From: an uncultured Desulfobacter sp.
GTDB taxonomy: Bacteria; Desulfobacterota; Desulfobacteria; Desulfobacterales; Desulfobacteraceae
Assembly: GCF_963664415.1 (NCBI RefSeq)
Contig: NZ_OY761443.1
Location: 124,001-188,000 of the forward strand
DNA length: 64,000 nucleotides
Reading direction: 5' to 3'
Shown: one piece after another, positions 43,839-52,522 of the stretch
Numbering within the stretch: position 1 is the stretch's first letter
Layout: each line of letters starts with the position of its first letter
Notes under the pieces: generated by a model
What the model saw: only the letters and a program-made list of their open reading frames with translations
What the model was told of the DNA's origin: nothing
Database searches by the model: none
Program-made: the position numbers and the translations under genes

Positions 43839-45089
43839 TTAGTGTTTAAAACTGCGCTGGCCGGTATATACCATACTCGCGCCGTATTCATTGCAGGCCT
43901 CAATGGACTGATAATCGTTCATAGAGCCGCCGGGCTGGATAACGGCTTTTACCCCCTGCCGCAACCCGACATCAATGCCGTCCCTGAACGGAAAAAAAGC
44001 ATCTGAGATCATGGAAGAACCAATGAGCCCGCCCTTTTCTTTTGCTACATCCGCTTCAATCTCGGCTCTTTTATCTTCATCGGTCAAGTTGGCAAAAGGG
44101 GTATTGTAGCGTTCAAAGCAATACCGGTCACACAATTTGCGATAGGCCTTGTCCACGGCAATTTCCGCAACACCCACCCGGTCCTGTTCACCGGTACCGA
44201 TCCCCACGGTGCAGTTATCCTTGACATATATTACCGAATTGGAGGTAATACCGGATTCCACCAGCCAGCCAAAAAGCATATCCTCGTACTCCTGGTCTGT
44301 GGGTACCCGGTCCACTTTATAAGTTGTTCCCTTGTATTCTGTGGACGCAATGAAAAGATCTTCTTTTTTAAGTGTAGTGGGTACAAAAGACCACTGGGCC
44401 ACAATGCCCCCGTCCATAAGACTTTTAAAATCCACCACACGTTCACCAACAAAGGATTGCAGCTTGTCCATGGCGTTGATCCGAATCACACGCAAATTTT
44501 TGCGCCGACCAAGAATCTCAATCACTCCCTCCTCAAACTCCGGGGCAACCACCACTTCAGCATACTGGTCGGCAATGCCTTCGGCTGTTGCTTTGTCCAC
44601 GGCTTTGTTCAGGGCAATACAACCGCCAAATGCAGCGATACGGTCTGCCATATAGGCTTTGGCATAGGCCTGTTCCAGACTGTCCGCCCGGGCAGCCCCG
44701 CAAGGGTTGTTGTGCTTAACAATGACTGCACAAGGAGTATTCGTAAAATACCGCAAAATATTCAAGGAATTGTCTGCATCGGTCAAATTGGTTTTGCCCG
44801 GGTGTTTGCCGGACTGCAGCAGTTCAATATCGGACACAAGATGTTTGCCTGCCACGATGGTTTTTGCATCCCCCAGTGCTAAATTTCCATTGACCAGCCG
44901 GTATAATGCGGCTTCCTGCCCAGGGTTTTCTCCGTAACGAAGCCCCTTTTCCACGCCGTCAATGACCCAGGAAACCTTTTCATAAAACAGGGTCTGCCGG
45001 CTGTCCCCATTCACAAAGGAAATCTCCATGACCGGCGTAAAATGGTCATCCATGATGGTTTTGTACATTTTTTTAAGATCTGTGCTCAT
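43839..45089 (-). CDS. purH: AICAR formyltransferase (PurH C-terminal function, separate gene)
   Basis: A 416-residue protein that would carry out the formyl transfer to AICAR in the ninth step of purine synthesis. Start chosen at ATG 45089, behind AGAGGGATAGAG and four bases after the IMP cyclohydrolase stop. Seen: GLRYGENPGQEAALYR near 52, CAVIVKHNNPCGAARA near 128 with the catalytic Lys-His, AAFGGCIALNKAVD, SNSVIYVKDNCTVGIGTGEQ near 290 and SDAFFPFRDGIDVGLRQGVK, ending AVIQPGGSMNDYQSI. In most bacteria this domain is fused to the cyclohydrolase; here it is a separate, longer gene. Confidence 0.94.
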   Translation of the reverse strand: MSTDLKKMYKTIMDDHFTPVMEISFVNGDSRQTLFYEKVSWVIDGVEKGLRYGENPGQEAALYRLVNGNLALGDAKTIVAGKHLVSDIELLQSGKHPGKTNLTDADNSLNILRYFTNTPCAVIVKHNNPCGAARADSLEQAYAKAYMADRIAAFGGCIALNKAVDKATAEGIADQYAEVVVAPEFEEGVIEILGRRKNLRVIRINAMDKLQSFVGERVVDFKSLMDGGIVAQWSFVPTTLKKEDLFIASTEYKGTTYKVDRVPTDQEYEDMLFGWLVESGITSNSVIYVKDNCTVGIGTGEQDRVGVAEIAVDKAYRKLCDRYCFERYNTPFANLTDEDKRAEIEADVAKEKGGLIGSSMISDAFFPFRDGIDVGLRQGVKAVIQPGGSMNDYQSIEACNEYGASMVYTGQRSFKH

Positions 45090-45093
45090 AACT

Positions 45094-45777
45094 CTATCCC
45101 TCTGTTTTATAACACGATTGAACGTCTTTTTCTGAAAGTCCGGCCAGATAATCGGCAATGGCCCGATCGTACTGGGCAGTATGCTCAAAGGCCTTTGATG
45201 CAAGTGAATACCGGTCCTCTATCCCCAAAGACCCGGCTTTTGCTTTAAGAAGATCCAGAATACCATCATAGGATTTGGGATCTACCACCGAGGCCACCCG
45301 GATATAATTTTTAGCTGCGGCCCGGATCATGGTCGGCCCGCCAATATCAATGTTACCCCGGGCGTTCTCCACGATGACATTTTCATGGGCAATGGTCTGG
45401 GTAAATGGATAGAGATTCACCACAACCATATCAATGGGAAGCGCATGGGTTCTTTTCAGGTCATCCTGGTGGGCAGGATTATACGTTTCGGTCAAAAGCC
45501 CCAGATAAATTTTAAAATCAAGGGTCTTAACAAGCCCCCCCTGGGTTTCGGGCTGACCGGTATAATCAGAGACCTGTTTAAGGTTGTCTTCTGCATCAGG
45601 CCCAAGAATCTCTTTTATTTTGGAATAGGTGCCGCCGGTGGATAAGATAGTGATATCCGGATTAATGCCAAGCAACCCCGGAATGAATGATTCAAGCCCA
45701 CTTTTATCGGACACGCTGACCAGAATGGTCTTGATTTTTACTAAATCGTCAATTCTTTCTACCACGTTTTTCGTCAT
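45094..45777 (-). CDS. purH: IMP cyclohydrolase (PurH N-terminal function, separate gene)
   Basis: A 227-residue protein with the MGS-like fold of the PurH N-terminal domain, which closes FAICAR to IMP. Seen: ALVSVSDKSG-type start (TILVSVSDKSGLESFIPGL), ILSTGGTYSKIKEIL, YTGQPETQGGLVKTLDFKIY near 90, VVNLYPFTQTIAHENV and NIDIGGPTMIRAAAKNYIRV near 162. It ends AEGLSEKDVQSCYKTEG, without the linker to the transformylase. The next gene on the strand is the transformylase, four bases later, so a single bifunctional gene has been split or never fused. Confidence 0.94.
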   Translation of the reverse strand: MTKNVVERIDDLVKIKTILVSVSDKSGLESFIPGLLGINPDITILSTGGTYSKIKEILGPDAEDNLKQVSDYTGQPETQGGLVKTLDFKIYLGLLTETYNPAHQDDLKRTHALPIDMVVVNLYPFTQTIAHENVIVENARGNIDIGGPTMIRAAAKNYIRVASVVDPKSYDGILDLLKAKAGSLGIEDRYSLASKAFEHTAQYDRAIADYLAGLSEKDVQSCYKTEG

Positions 45778-45865
45778 GGTTGTTCCTTATTTATAATAGA
45801 TTGGTGCTATATATTTTAAATGCAGGCATGCATTTACCCTATTCTTACGGGTGAAGTCAAGTTCG

Positions 45866-45990
45866 CGTTTGAACGAAAAGTCACCTAACTGCGGCGTTGC
45901 TGCACAAACCTGAAAGCCTCACGTACTATATTATGCCGGCGGTTTCAGCTTTGCTTGTGCCTCGCATCTGGGCAACGTTACGTTCAGACA
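45866..45990. repeat. Long inverted repeat element, copy B (125 bases)
   Basis: The left arm begins GTTTGAACGAAAAGTCACC and the right arm ends GGGCAACGTTACGTTCAGAC; the arms pair imperfectly along their length. The arms are clearly related to copy A at 40721-40846 (same CTGCGGCGTTGC and CATCTGGGCAAC words, same total length), while the centres differ. It lies between purH and the YkgJ-type gene. No ORF is encoded. Confidence 0.7.
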
Positions 45991-46034
45991 CAGTAATTTC
46001 CTTCAAGCACAAATTCAGCAACTGTCATTTCACA

Positions 46035-46730
46035 TTACAGGATCATGCTTGCAAGAGACTGAACAAGCGTTTGGGTCTTTTCAACATGCTCAGGCGGTAT
46101 CATAAGCACAGGGATTTTTAAATTCCGGGTGGTACCTGAAAGGTTGCCGTTCTCCGGCAACGAGTTGCGGTTCAAGTCATTCTTGCCGACATATTCCATC
46201 AGATCAAGGAAGTTGCCGTATATACCACCTGCATCCAGTTGCTCCACAAACTGCATAAAAATGGTTGTTATAGTTAATGCAAGAAAAGGCATGTCCGCCT
46301 GCCCCGTCTGTCGACAAGATGTTGTGGACATCATCACCCGGCACCCCAGCGGCCGGACAGGATAGATAGTGCAAATCCCATCTTCCAGCAAAGGACAGGT
46401 TCCCCAGGAGGGATCGTTATCTTCCTCGTCTGCGTCACGGCCTTCCATGCAGGCCAATGCAAATCCATTGGTGGTCGCAGAAGGTCGGTACCTTCTGGTT
46501 TGCCTGGAACTGACCAGACGAGCACAGATATCGTCCAATCTCCCCTCACCCAACCGGCCCTGGATATACGCAACTTCCAAACCCGTAGCGGTAACATTAC
46601 AGGTGCAGCAGTCTGCACACTGTTTTGCGCAGGCAAATCGAAACGCTTTCATTTCAGTGTCAAACAGGTCGTAGATATCCCCGAGGGTATCAACAGCATT
46701 CTTAAGTTTTACAATACTTGTCATCGTCAT
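46035..46730 (-). CDS. YkgJ-type Cys-rich (zinc or iron cluster) protein
   Basis: A 231-residue protein when started at ATG 46730 (46724 is equally possible; the frame opens at 46778). Seen: FRFACAKQCADCCTCNVTATG near 30-45, the CxxxCxxCC motif of the YkgJ family, and further CTIYPVRPLGCRVMM near 120, with SWGTCPLLEDGIC before it. This eight-cysteine pattern is thought to hold a metal centre; the reaction is unknown. It lies upstream of purH with the repeat element between. No membrane segment or signal peptide. Confidence 0.8.
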   Translation of the reverse strand: MTMTSIVKLKNAVDTLGDIYDLFDTEMKAFRFACAKQCADCCTCNVTATGLEVAYIQGRLGEGRLDDICARLVSSRQTRRYRPSATTNGFALACMEGRDADEEDNDPSWGTCPLLEDGICTIYPVRPLGCRVMMSTTSCRQTGQADMPFLALTITTIFMQFVEQLDAGGIYGNFLDLMEYVGKNDLNRNSLPENGNLSGTTRNLKIPVLMIPPEHVEKTQTLVQSLASMIL

Positions 46731-46944
46731 AACCAACTTAAGTAAACATACACAAAATAGTTGTTCCGCCCATATCATTGGAGTATAGTCACGTCAACGA
46801 AGATGGTGGAATATTTCACCAGGCAGATGTTTATTCATGTCTGCCAAAACGTTTTACATGAAGGGTACTTAAATAATCTTAAACACCGACTGCCTGTGCC
46901 ATGCACATAATAAGCCAGACAGGTAAGAAAAGGAGAATGCAAAA

Positions 46945-48666
46945 ATGAACGCTCTGTTAATCATGATCCTATCCTTTGCAGGCTATCTTATCATGTACAA
47001 CCTTTACGGTCGATACATCGGTAAAAAAATATTTAATCTGACCCAGGAGGCAGGCGTCCCTGCCGTAGAAATGGAAGACGGGGTGGATTACGTGCCCACT
47101 AAAAAAGAGGTAATTTTCGGGCATCATTTTACGTCCATTGCCGGCACAGGACCCATTGTAGGACCTGCCGTTGCCATTATATGGGGTTGGGTACCGGCCC
47201 TGATCTGGGTTTTTGTGGGCAGTATTTTTATGGGCGCGGTCCATGACTTTGGCGCATTAATCATCTCCATGAGAAACCAGGGAAAATCCATTGCCGATTA
47301 TACAGCCAAGTATGTAAACAACCGGACCCGTTTTTTTTTCTTTTTAATTGTCTTTCTTGAACTGTGGATCGTTATTGCGGTATTCGGCCTTGTTATTGCC
47401 ATTGTATTCAGTATGTACCCGCAGTCCGTCTTGCCTGTATGGTGCGAGGTTGTCATCGCTGTTCTGCTGGGCCATGCGGTATACAAACAGGGCAAAAGTA
47501 TCATGACCTGGTCCATCATTGCTGTGATTGCCATGTACATCACCGTTGCCATCGGTATATATCTGCCCTTTAAAATGCCGGAAATTGCAGGGATTCCCGC
47601 CACGGGTGTCTGGAGCATCATTTTGTTGATTTACGCCTTTATCGCATCGGTCCTTCCGGTAACCACCTTGTTGCAGCCCCGGGACTTCATAAACTCCCAC
47701 CAGCTTTTGATCGCCATGGCCCTTTTGATTGCAGGTGTTTTTGTCTCAGCCTTTGGCAGCAACCTTGAAATTGTTGCGCCGGCAGTTCAATTGACCCCTG
47801 AAAAAGCGCCCCCCATGTGGCCCTTTCTTTTCATTACCATTGCCTGCGGCGCCATATCAGGCTTCCACTCCCTGGTATCATCCGGCACCTCTGCCAAACA
47901 GGTCCGGTATGAAACAGACTCCCTTTTTGTAGGCTATGGTTCCATGCTTTTAGAAGGGGCACTTGCGGTGCTGGTTATTATCTCTGTGGCCGCCGGCATC
48001 GGCATGGGCTATCCCACCAAAGACGGCCAGATACTGACCGGTGTGGCAGCCTGGACCACCCACTATTCATCCTGGGCGGCGGCGGCAGGTCTTGGTTCCA
48101 AAATCAGTGCCTTTGTTGACGGTTCCGCCAATATGATTGCTTCTATGGGGATACCCACAAGCCTTTGCGTTGCTGTCATGGGCGTATTTGTGGCTTCATT
48201 TGCCGGCACCACCCTGGATACCGCCACTCGTATCCAGCGCTACATCATTTCAGAGCTGTTTTCCAATTTGAAGCTTGATTTTCTTACAGGCAAATACACA
48301 GCGACGTTCCTGGCCGTTGCCACAGCCCTGATCCTGGCTTTTGCCACTGGCGCCGGGGGCAAAGGCGCGCTTAAACTATGGCCGATGTTCGGAGCAGTGA
48401 ACCAGACCCTGGCCGGACTCGCGTTGATTATCATTGCAGCCTATCTAAAAACACAAGGCGGTATCAAGTGGATTGTGGCGGGTATCCCGGCCATTGCCAT
48501 GATGGTCCTGACCATTTGGGCGCTCATTTTAAATCAAACCACATTTGGCGCCAATCATAACATTCTGCTGCAAACAGTAAACGGTATCAGTCTTTTGCTG
48601 GCCGTCTGGATTTTCATTGAAGGCCTGATTAAAATTGCAACGGTAAAAGCCAATGTAACCGATTAA
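46945..48666 (+). CDS. cstA: CstA-family carbon starvation / peptide or pyruvate transporter
   Basis: A 573-residue membrane protein with about 15 helices. Seen: MYNLYGRYIGKKIFNL at the start, VIFGHHFTSIAGTGPIVGPA near 57 (family signature with conserved His and Gly), GAVHDFGALIISMRNQGKSI near 92, GFHSLVSSGTSAKQV near 311 and AGTTLDTATRIQRYIISELF near 421. E. coli CstA and BtsT carry pyruvate or peptides with protons. The length is at the short end, as in the non-enterobacterial branch. AAGGAG precedes the ATG. It is followed by three tightly linked genes, see below. Confidence 0.93.
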   Translation: MNALLIMILSFAGYLIMYNLYGRYIGKKIFNLTQEAGVPAVEMEDGVDYVPTKKEVIFGHHFTSIAGTGPIVGPAVAIIWGWVPALIWVFVGSIFMGAVHDFGALIISMRNQGKSIADYTAKYVNNRTRFFFFLIVFLELWIVIAVFGLVIAIVFSMYPQSVLPVWCEVVIAVLLGHAVYKQGKSIMTWSIIAVIAMYITVAIGIYLPFKMPEIAGIPATGVWSIILLIYAFIASVLPVTTLLQPRDFINSHQLLIAMALLIAGVFVSAFGSNLEIVAPAVQLTPEKAPPMWPFLFITIACGAISGFHSLVSSGTSAKQVRYETDSLFVGYGSMLLEGALAVLVIISVAAGIGMGYPTKDGQILTGVAAWTTHYSSWAAAAGLGSKISAFVDGSANMIASMGIPTSLCVAVMGVFVASFAGTTLDTATRIQRYIISELFSNLKLDFLTGKYTATFLAVATALILAFATGAGGKGALKLWPMFGAVNQTLAGLALIIIAAYLKTQGGIKWIVAGIPAIAMMVLTIWALILNQTTFGANHNILLQTVNGISLLLAVWIFIEGLIKIATVKANVTD

Positions 48667-48689
48667 AATACTAATAATTCCATCGTACT

Positions 48690-49151
48690 ATGAGCGCTGA
48701 TTTAAAACTAACATCGTCTCTTAAACGTATTTACTGGTCGCTTACAGGCCCGGCTATGGTATTTTTTGTCTGCCTTCTTGTGGCCCAAAATTTTGGAAGC
48801 CGGATTCCGAATATCTCCACCCGGCAGTTGCCGGAAATCTGGCATGCCATCCTTTTTACGGGCGCGGCCGTTACAGCCATTGCAGGACCAGTCATGATAC
48901 GTGTCCTGTTTGCCCACAAAGTCAGACAAAAAAGCCGGGTCTCCCAAGCACTGTTTTTAACATTCCAACGCCGGCTGATAATGGTCTCCGGCATCACCCC
49001 CTATCTGGCACTTGCCGCCGTATGGAACAAGTTTTCCGAATTTCATGCATGCGGCATTATTCTCATGGCACTTTACGCTGTCTATTATTATTTTCCTTCT
49101 CAAAAACGGATTGTCCATGACATCAAGATGTTCAGGGTGGCGTTGCCATGA
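48690..49151 (+). CDS. Four-helix membrane protein linked to cstA (unknown)
   Basis: A 153-residue protein with four predicted membrane helices (about 19-37, 51-72, 98-113, 118-134) and a basic connecting loop (FAHKVRQKSRVSQALFLTFQ). It is not recognised. It starts 23 bases after cstA and its stop overlaps the next start (ATGA), so it is translationally coupled to the 96-residue protein. A transport-accessory or regulator role beside CstA is only a guess. Confidence 0.7.
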   Translation: MSADLKLTSSLKRIYWSLTGPAMVFFVCLLVAQNFGSRIPNISTRQLPEIWHAILFTGAAVTAIAGPVMIRVLFAHKVRQKSRVSQALFLTFQRRLIMVSGITPYLALAAVWNKFSEFHACGIILMALYAVYYYFPSQKRIVHDIKMFRVALP

Positions 49152-49438
49152 TTAAAAGCTGGCTGGTAAAAATAAAAGATACCATGGTCAGTGCCTGGAA
49201 AACCGCCGATGAGGTGGCCCGATACAAGGCGGTTGACCACCTGGAGGATGAAGTTGAAGAGATGGAATATATTTTTGCCGTACTCTGCCAGGGGGCTTTT
49301 ATCGGCATGCCTGCCCCGCCGGAGCGAATCAGCCTGGATCTTCTGCCTGAGATGGAAAAAGATCTTATTCTTTTGATGGATCGGGTAGAGACAACCAATG
49401 AACCGCTATCAAGACTTTTTTCAACATTTGATATATGA
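49148..49438 (+). CDS. Small acidic protein coupled to the cstA-linked genes (unknown)
   Basis: A 96-residue acidic, helical protein beginning MIKSWLVKIKDTMVSAWKTA with a heptad-like acidic stretch VDHLEDEVEEMEYI and LPEMEKDLILLMDRVE. There are no signal peptide, cysteines other than one, or catalytic motif. It overlaps both neighbours by four bases (ATGA junctions), meaning strict co-translation with the membrane protein before it and the ATPase after it. Confidence 0.65.
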   Translation: MIKSWLVKIKDTMVSAWKTADEVARYKAVDHLEDEVEEMEYIFAVLCQGAFIGMPAPPERISLDLLPEMEKDLILLMDRVETTNEPLSRLFSTFDI

Positions 49439-50388
49439 CGAAAACCGAACCAGACGTTCTATTTTTTTTAGGGAAAGGCGGTACAGGCAAATCCACATGC
49501 GCGGCACTTTGCGCCATTGATCTTGCCGGGGCAGGTTTCAGGGTGTGTCTCTCCTCCTTTGATGACGCCCACAATCTGTGTGATATTTTCCAGACAACAT
49601 TTTCCCATGCGCCTAAAACAATTCTTCCGGGTCTTGAAGTCATCCAGGTAGACAAAGACAGAGAAATCGCATCTTACCTGTCAGGGGTCACGCGAAAAGT
49701 AAAACGCAACTTCACCTATCTGACTGCCTTTAATCTTGGAAACTATTTTGATGTATTAAAATTATCCCCGGGCATGGAGGCGCACGCCCTTGCCGCATGC
49801 TTTACCGGTCTTAAAAAAAAATATATGGGCTGGGATTATCTGATCATAGACATGCCGCCCACCGCCCTTTCTTTAAGCTTTTTTAATCTGCCGACCCTGT
49901 CATTGCTCTGGGTAAACCAACTGGAAAAACTGCGGCTGGAAATCAACAAAAAAAAAGAGATCATTTCAAAAATAAAACTGGTCGGTAAAGAAATTACCCA
50001 GGATAGAGTGCTGGCAAGAATCATGGAGATAAAATCTGATCATCTGGATCTGAAATCCTTTTTTGAACATAAGGCCAAATGCTATGCCGTACACAATACA
50101 GATGCTCTGTCCCTGGCGGAAACCAAAAGAATTTTCGACCAGCTTTCGATACTTGGTATAAAACTGGCCGGACTGTTCTGCAATCATAGAACTCCGGACG
50201 ACATGTATCAAAGTGCAGCAGACCCAGAACTTCCATGCCGGATTTTGATGGATCTGCCTTATTGTGCCCAGCCTCTGGTTGGTCTTGATACACTGACTCG
50301 GTTTACCAGGCAATCCGGTCTTAATTTAGCCGAAGAACTGAAAGAGTCAGTTACTCGCCGACCTTTTCAATGTCCAGGCCGATCATGA
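49435..50388 (+). CDS. ArsA/ParA-like deviant-Walker ATPase
   Basis: A 317-residue P-loop ATPase of the SIMIBI class. Seen: FLGKGGTGKSTCAALCAIDL near 12-31, the KGGxGKST deviant Walker A with signature Lys; SSFDDAHNL as switch-like Asp; YLIIDMPPTALSL near 138 as Walker B; and LAGLFCNHR near 250. This matches the ArsA/Get3 group more than ParA because of the DxPPT motif. Only one ATPase unit is present, so it is half the size of ArsA. Linked to cstA and two small genes, it may act with the membrane protein; no arsenic genes are nearby. The last 38 bases overlap a convergent gene. Confidence 0.82.
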   Translation: MTKTEPDVLFFLGKGGTGKSTCAALCAIDLAGAGFRVCLSSFDDAHNLCDIFQTTFSHAPKTILPGLEVIQVDKDREIASYLSGVTRKVKRNFTYLTAFNLGNYFDVLKLSPGMEAHALAACFTGLKKKYMGWDYLIIDMPPTALSLSFFNLPTLSLLWVNQLEKLRLEINKKKEIISKIKLVGKEITQDRVLARIMEIKSDHLDLKSFFEHKAKCYAVHNTDALSLAETKRIFDQLSILGIKLAGLFCNHRTPDDMYQSAADPELPCRILMDLPYCAQPLVGLDTLTRFTRQSGLNLAEELKESVTRRPFQCPGRS

Positions 50389-50635
50389 AGTGATCCCTAA
50401 ATCCAATGGGTGTCCCGTCAAGAATATATTTAATGCGGGTAGGTTTACGAACTGCGGGAATCGTTTTGTCCTTGTAATGAAAAATCATGGGCACTAAATC
50501 GCCGCTTTTAAGACTTTCCAGCGCCTTTGAATGCTTTGTAACCAGAGCAAAAAACGGTTCCGATTCATTTTGCCGCAACTTGAACTGATAAAAGATTCCC
50601 GGATTTTTCAGTTGAAACTCCGCACTGAAATACAT
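50351..50635 (-). CDS. Small hypothetical protein
   Basis: A 94-residue protein when started at ATG 50635, nine bases after AGGAGGAG on the minus strand; a frame from 50659 adds eight residues. Beginning MYFSAEFQLKNPGIFYQFKL, with KSGDLVPMIFHYKDKTIPA and GTPIGFRDHFMIGLDIE, it looks like a small beta-rich domain. I do not recognise it; no signal peptide or Cys. The tail overlaps the ATPase gene on the other strand by 38 bases. Confidence 0.6.
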   Translation of the reverse strand: MYFSAEFQLKNPGIFYQFKLRQNESEPFFALVTKHSKALESLKSGDLVPMIFHYKDKTIPAVRKPTRIKYILDGTPIGFRDHFMIGLDIEKVGE

Positions 50636-50659
50636 ATTCTCCTCCTGTTTCATCTCCAC

Positions 50660-51020
50660 TGATCAACAGCCTCCTTTCAGATTTTTTTACAAAATATACG
50701 AATATAGTTTATTTGGAATTTAATCAGATAATCAGAAAGTTCAGCAACTTATGTGCCATAATTGTTTCCAAAAAGATATAAAAAATATCGGGAAGATCCA
50801 AAAGGTTATTTTAAAATAACAACTATTTCCCACCAATATTACATATCTGGTTACCAAAATGTATTGAAAGTTACGAAAACTGCACCCCATCATAAACCTC
50901 TGCCTGGAAACGGATTGTTCCATACCGAATCCGACAAAACAAAGATTCCCTCAGAAGTTAATTGTTGGTAGCAAGGCAACGTATGAACAATGGGTAAGCT
51001 ACTCAGATTTTTCAATCTTC
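50660..51020. other. Intergenic region, nothing recognised
   Basis: About 360 AT-rich bases upstream of the small hypothetical gene and before the tandem stem-loops. Only short frames without ribosome sites are present. The minus-strand promoter of the small gene should lie in the first 100 bases. Confidence 0.4.
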
Positions 51021-51073
51021 GTTGCGGGTTGAGCCTAAATAGCGACAGACCAGGTCAACCCCTGGCTGTTTAT
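51021..51073. repeat. Tandem stem-loop element, copy 1
   Basis: GGGTTGA (51026-51032) pairs with TCAACCC (51055-51061), enclosing a 22-base loop with GCCT...AGACCAGG. The whole 53-base unit aligns with copy 2, which begins 93 bases later, and the stem shows compensatory changes between them. The strand of action is unknown; it lies downstream of the sigma-54 regulator gene (minus strand). Confidence 0.65.
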
Positions 51074-51113
51074 ATGAAAGTACCAACAAGTTGTTGAGCT
51101 TCTTTCGTGTTTT

Positions 51114-51166
51114 GTTGTGGGCCGGGCCTGGGTGCTGATAGACCAGGTCGGCCCATGGCGTTATTT
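51114..51166. repeat. Tandem stem-loop element, copy 2
   Basis: GGGCCGG (51119-51125) pairs with TCGGCCC (51148-51154). Compared with copy 1, two T-A pairs have become C-G and one A-T has become G-T, so pairing is kept while sequence differs. The loop again is GCCT...AGACCAGG. The right end touches the stop codon of the sigma-54 regulator (51161-51163). Confidence 0.65.
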
Positions 51167-52522
51167 ATAAACAGTCGGATCAATCTCGTATTTTTTGACC
51201 TTATAATGCATGGCCCGTTTGCTGATACCCAAAAGATCGGCCGCCTCTTTTTGAACCCCCCTGGACTTTTTCAGGGCCCGTATAATGGTATCCTTTTCGC
51301 TTTGCTCAATGGAAAACGCCTGGGATTCCGGAAGGTCAGAAGTCAGCACCGCATTTTCCCTGATAGTTTCAATCTGAAGATCCCATGGTTCAATAACCTG
51401 ATTTTGGCACAAAACAGCCCCGGCCTGAATGGTATTTTTCAATTCCCGGACATTGCCGGGCCAAGGATGTTCTTCCAACACTTTAACCGCGGCATCGGAA
51501 ATATGCAGCCGGTCAATGCCGTGGGCACTGCCATAGTTGTCCGCAAATAAATCCGCCAACGGATAAATATCTTCTTTTCGATCCCGCAAAGGTGGAATGG
51601 TCAGGGTGATTCCCTTGAGTCGGTAGTACAGATCCTGGCGAAAGCTTCCTGCTTCAATGGACTGGGCAAGATCAGCATTTGTCGCTGCAATGACCCGACA
51701 GTCCACAGTAGTCTCCTGTACGGCACCGACCTGGCGAATTTTTTTATCCTCGAGAAATCTTAACAAACGGCATTGCATATCGTGGGATATATTGCCGATT
51801 TCATCCAAAAAAAGCGTACCGGAATCTGCAGCCTGAATAAGCCCCAACTTATTCTTTACGGCATGGGTAAACGCCCCTTTCAAGTGGCCGAACAATTCAC
51901 TTTCAAGGATACCTGCCGGCGTTGACCCACAATCCACGACCATGTAGGGATGTTTCTTTCTAGTGCTGTGTTTATGAATACATCCGGCAATACGCTCTTT
52001 GCCCACACCGCTTTCCCCGAGTACAAGCACGTTGACCTCGGTGGCCGCCACCTTTTTCACCATGGTATAAAGATGCTTCATGGCAGGGGATTTACCCCAG
52101 TAAAACCCGGATTCAACCAGTGGAACAGTACCGGTGCCGGCACCTGTACCGCGCAAAGCCATGACGGTATTAATTTTTTTGATCAGGTCTTTGCCGTCAA
52201 ACGGCTTGGCAATATAATCGGCCGCCCCAAGTTTCATCGCTTCCACAGCATCCGGTATGGTCCCGTGAGCCGTCAGAAAAATTACCGGCAGATCCGGCAG
52301 GGCTTGACGGATATCCGTGAACAATTCCATTCCGCTTTTTCCCGGCATTTTTATATCTGATACTAAAAGATCCACGCCGTTCTTCCCTTTAAGTATCTGT
52401 TCGGCCCCAGCCGCATCCTTGGCCTTCAAAACCTTAAAGTTTGATGCAGACAGTCTTTCGCCCAAAACCTCCAGAATACTGGCGTCATCATCAACAATGA
52501 GTATTTTATGTGCTGCTGTCAC
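51161..52522 (-). CDS. Sigma-54 response regulator, GlrR/QseF-like
   Basis: A 453-residue NtrC-family activator. Order: receiver domain (ILIVDDDAS, Asp in LLVSDIKMPGKSG, Lys in YIAKPFDG), AAA+ domain with GESGVGKERI, the sigma-54 loop in LKGAFTHAV (GAFTHA instead of GAFTGA), Walker B GTLFLDEIGNI and R-finger region, then a Fis-type helix-turn-helix (KEAADLLGISKRAMHYKV). The GAFTHA variant is notable because the loop contacts sigma-54, although such variants are known in some activators. It follows a QseG-like lipoprotein and a sensor kinase, the same order as the enterobacterial glrK-yfhG-glrR operon. Overlaps the lipoprotein gene by four bases. Confidence 0.93.
   Translation of the reverse strand: MTAAHKILIVDDDASILEVLGERLSASNFKVLKAKDAAGAEQILKGKNGVDLLVSDIKMPGKSGMELFTDIRQALPDLPVIFLTAHGTIPDAVEAMKLGAADYIAKPFDGKDLIKKINTVMALRGTGAGTGTVPLVESGFYWGKSPAMKHLYTMVKKVAATEVNVLVLGESGVGKERIAGCIHKHSTRKKHPYMVVDCGSTPAGILESELFGHLKGAFTHAVKNKLGLIQAADSGTLFLDEIGNISHDMQCRLLRFLEDKKIRQVGAVQETTVDCRVIAATNADLAQSIEAGSFRQDLYYRLKGITLTIPPLRDRKEDIYPLADLFADNYGSAHGIDRLHISDAAVKVLEEHPWPGNVRELKNTIQAGAVLCQNQVIEPWDLQIETIRENAVLTSDLPESQAFSIEQSEKDTIIRALKKSRGVQKEAADLLGISKRAMHYKVKKYEIDPTVYK

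Noticed and set aside
45897..46121. 74-residue ORF inside repeat copy B
   Set aside because: It covers the palindromic repeat and the tail of the YkgJ-type gene and has no coding signs.
50762..50971. 69-residue plus-strand ORF in the gap before the stem-loops
   Set aside because: Low-complexity, lysine-rich, no ribosome site; could not be supported as a gene.
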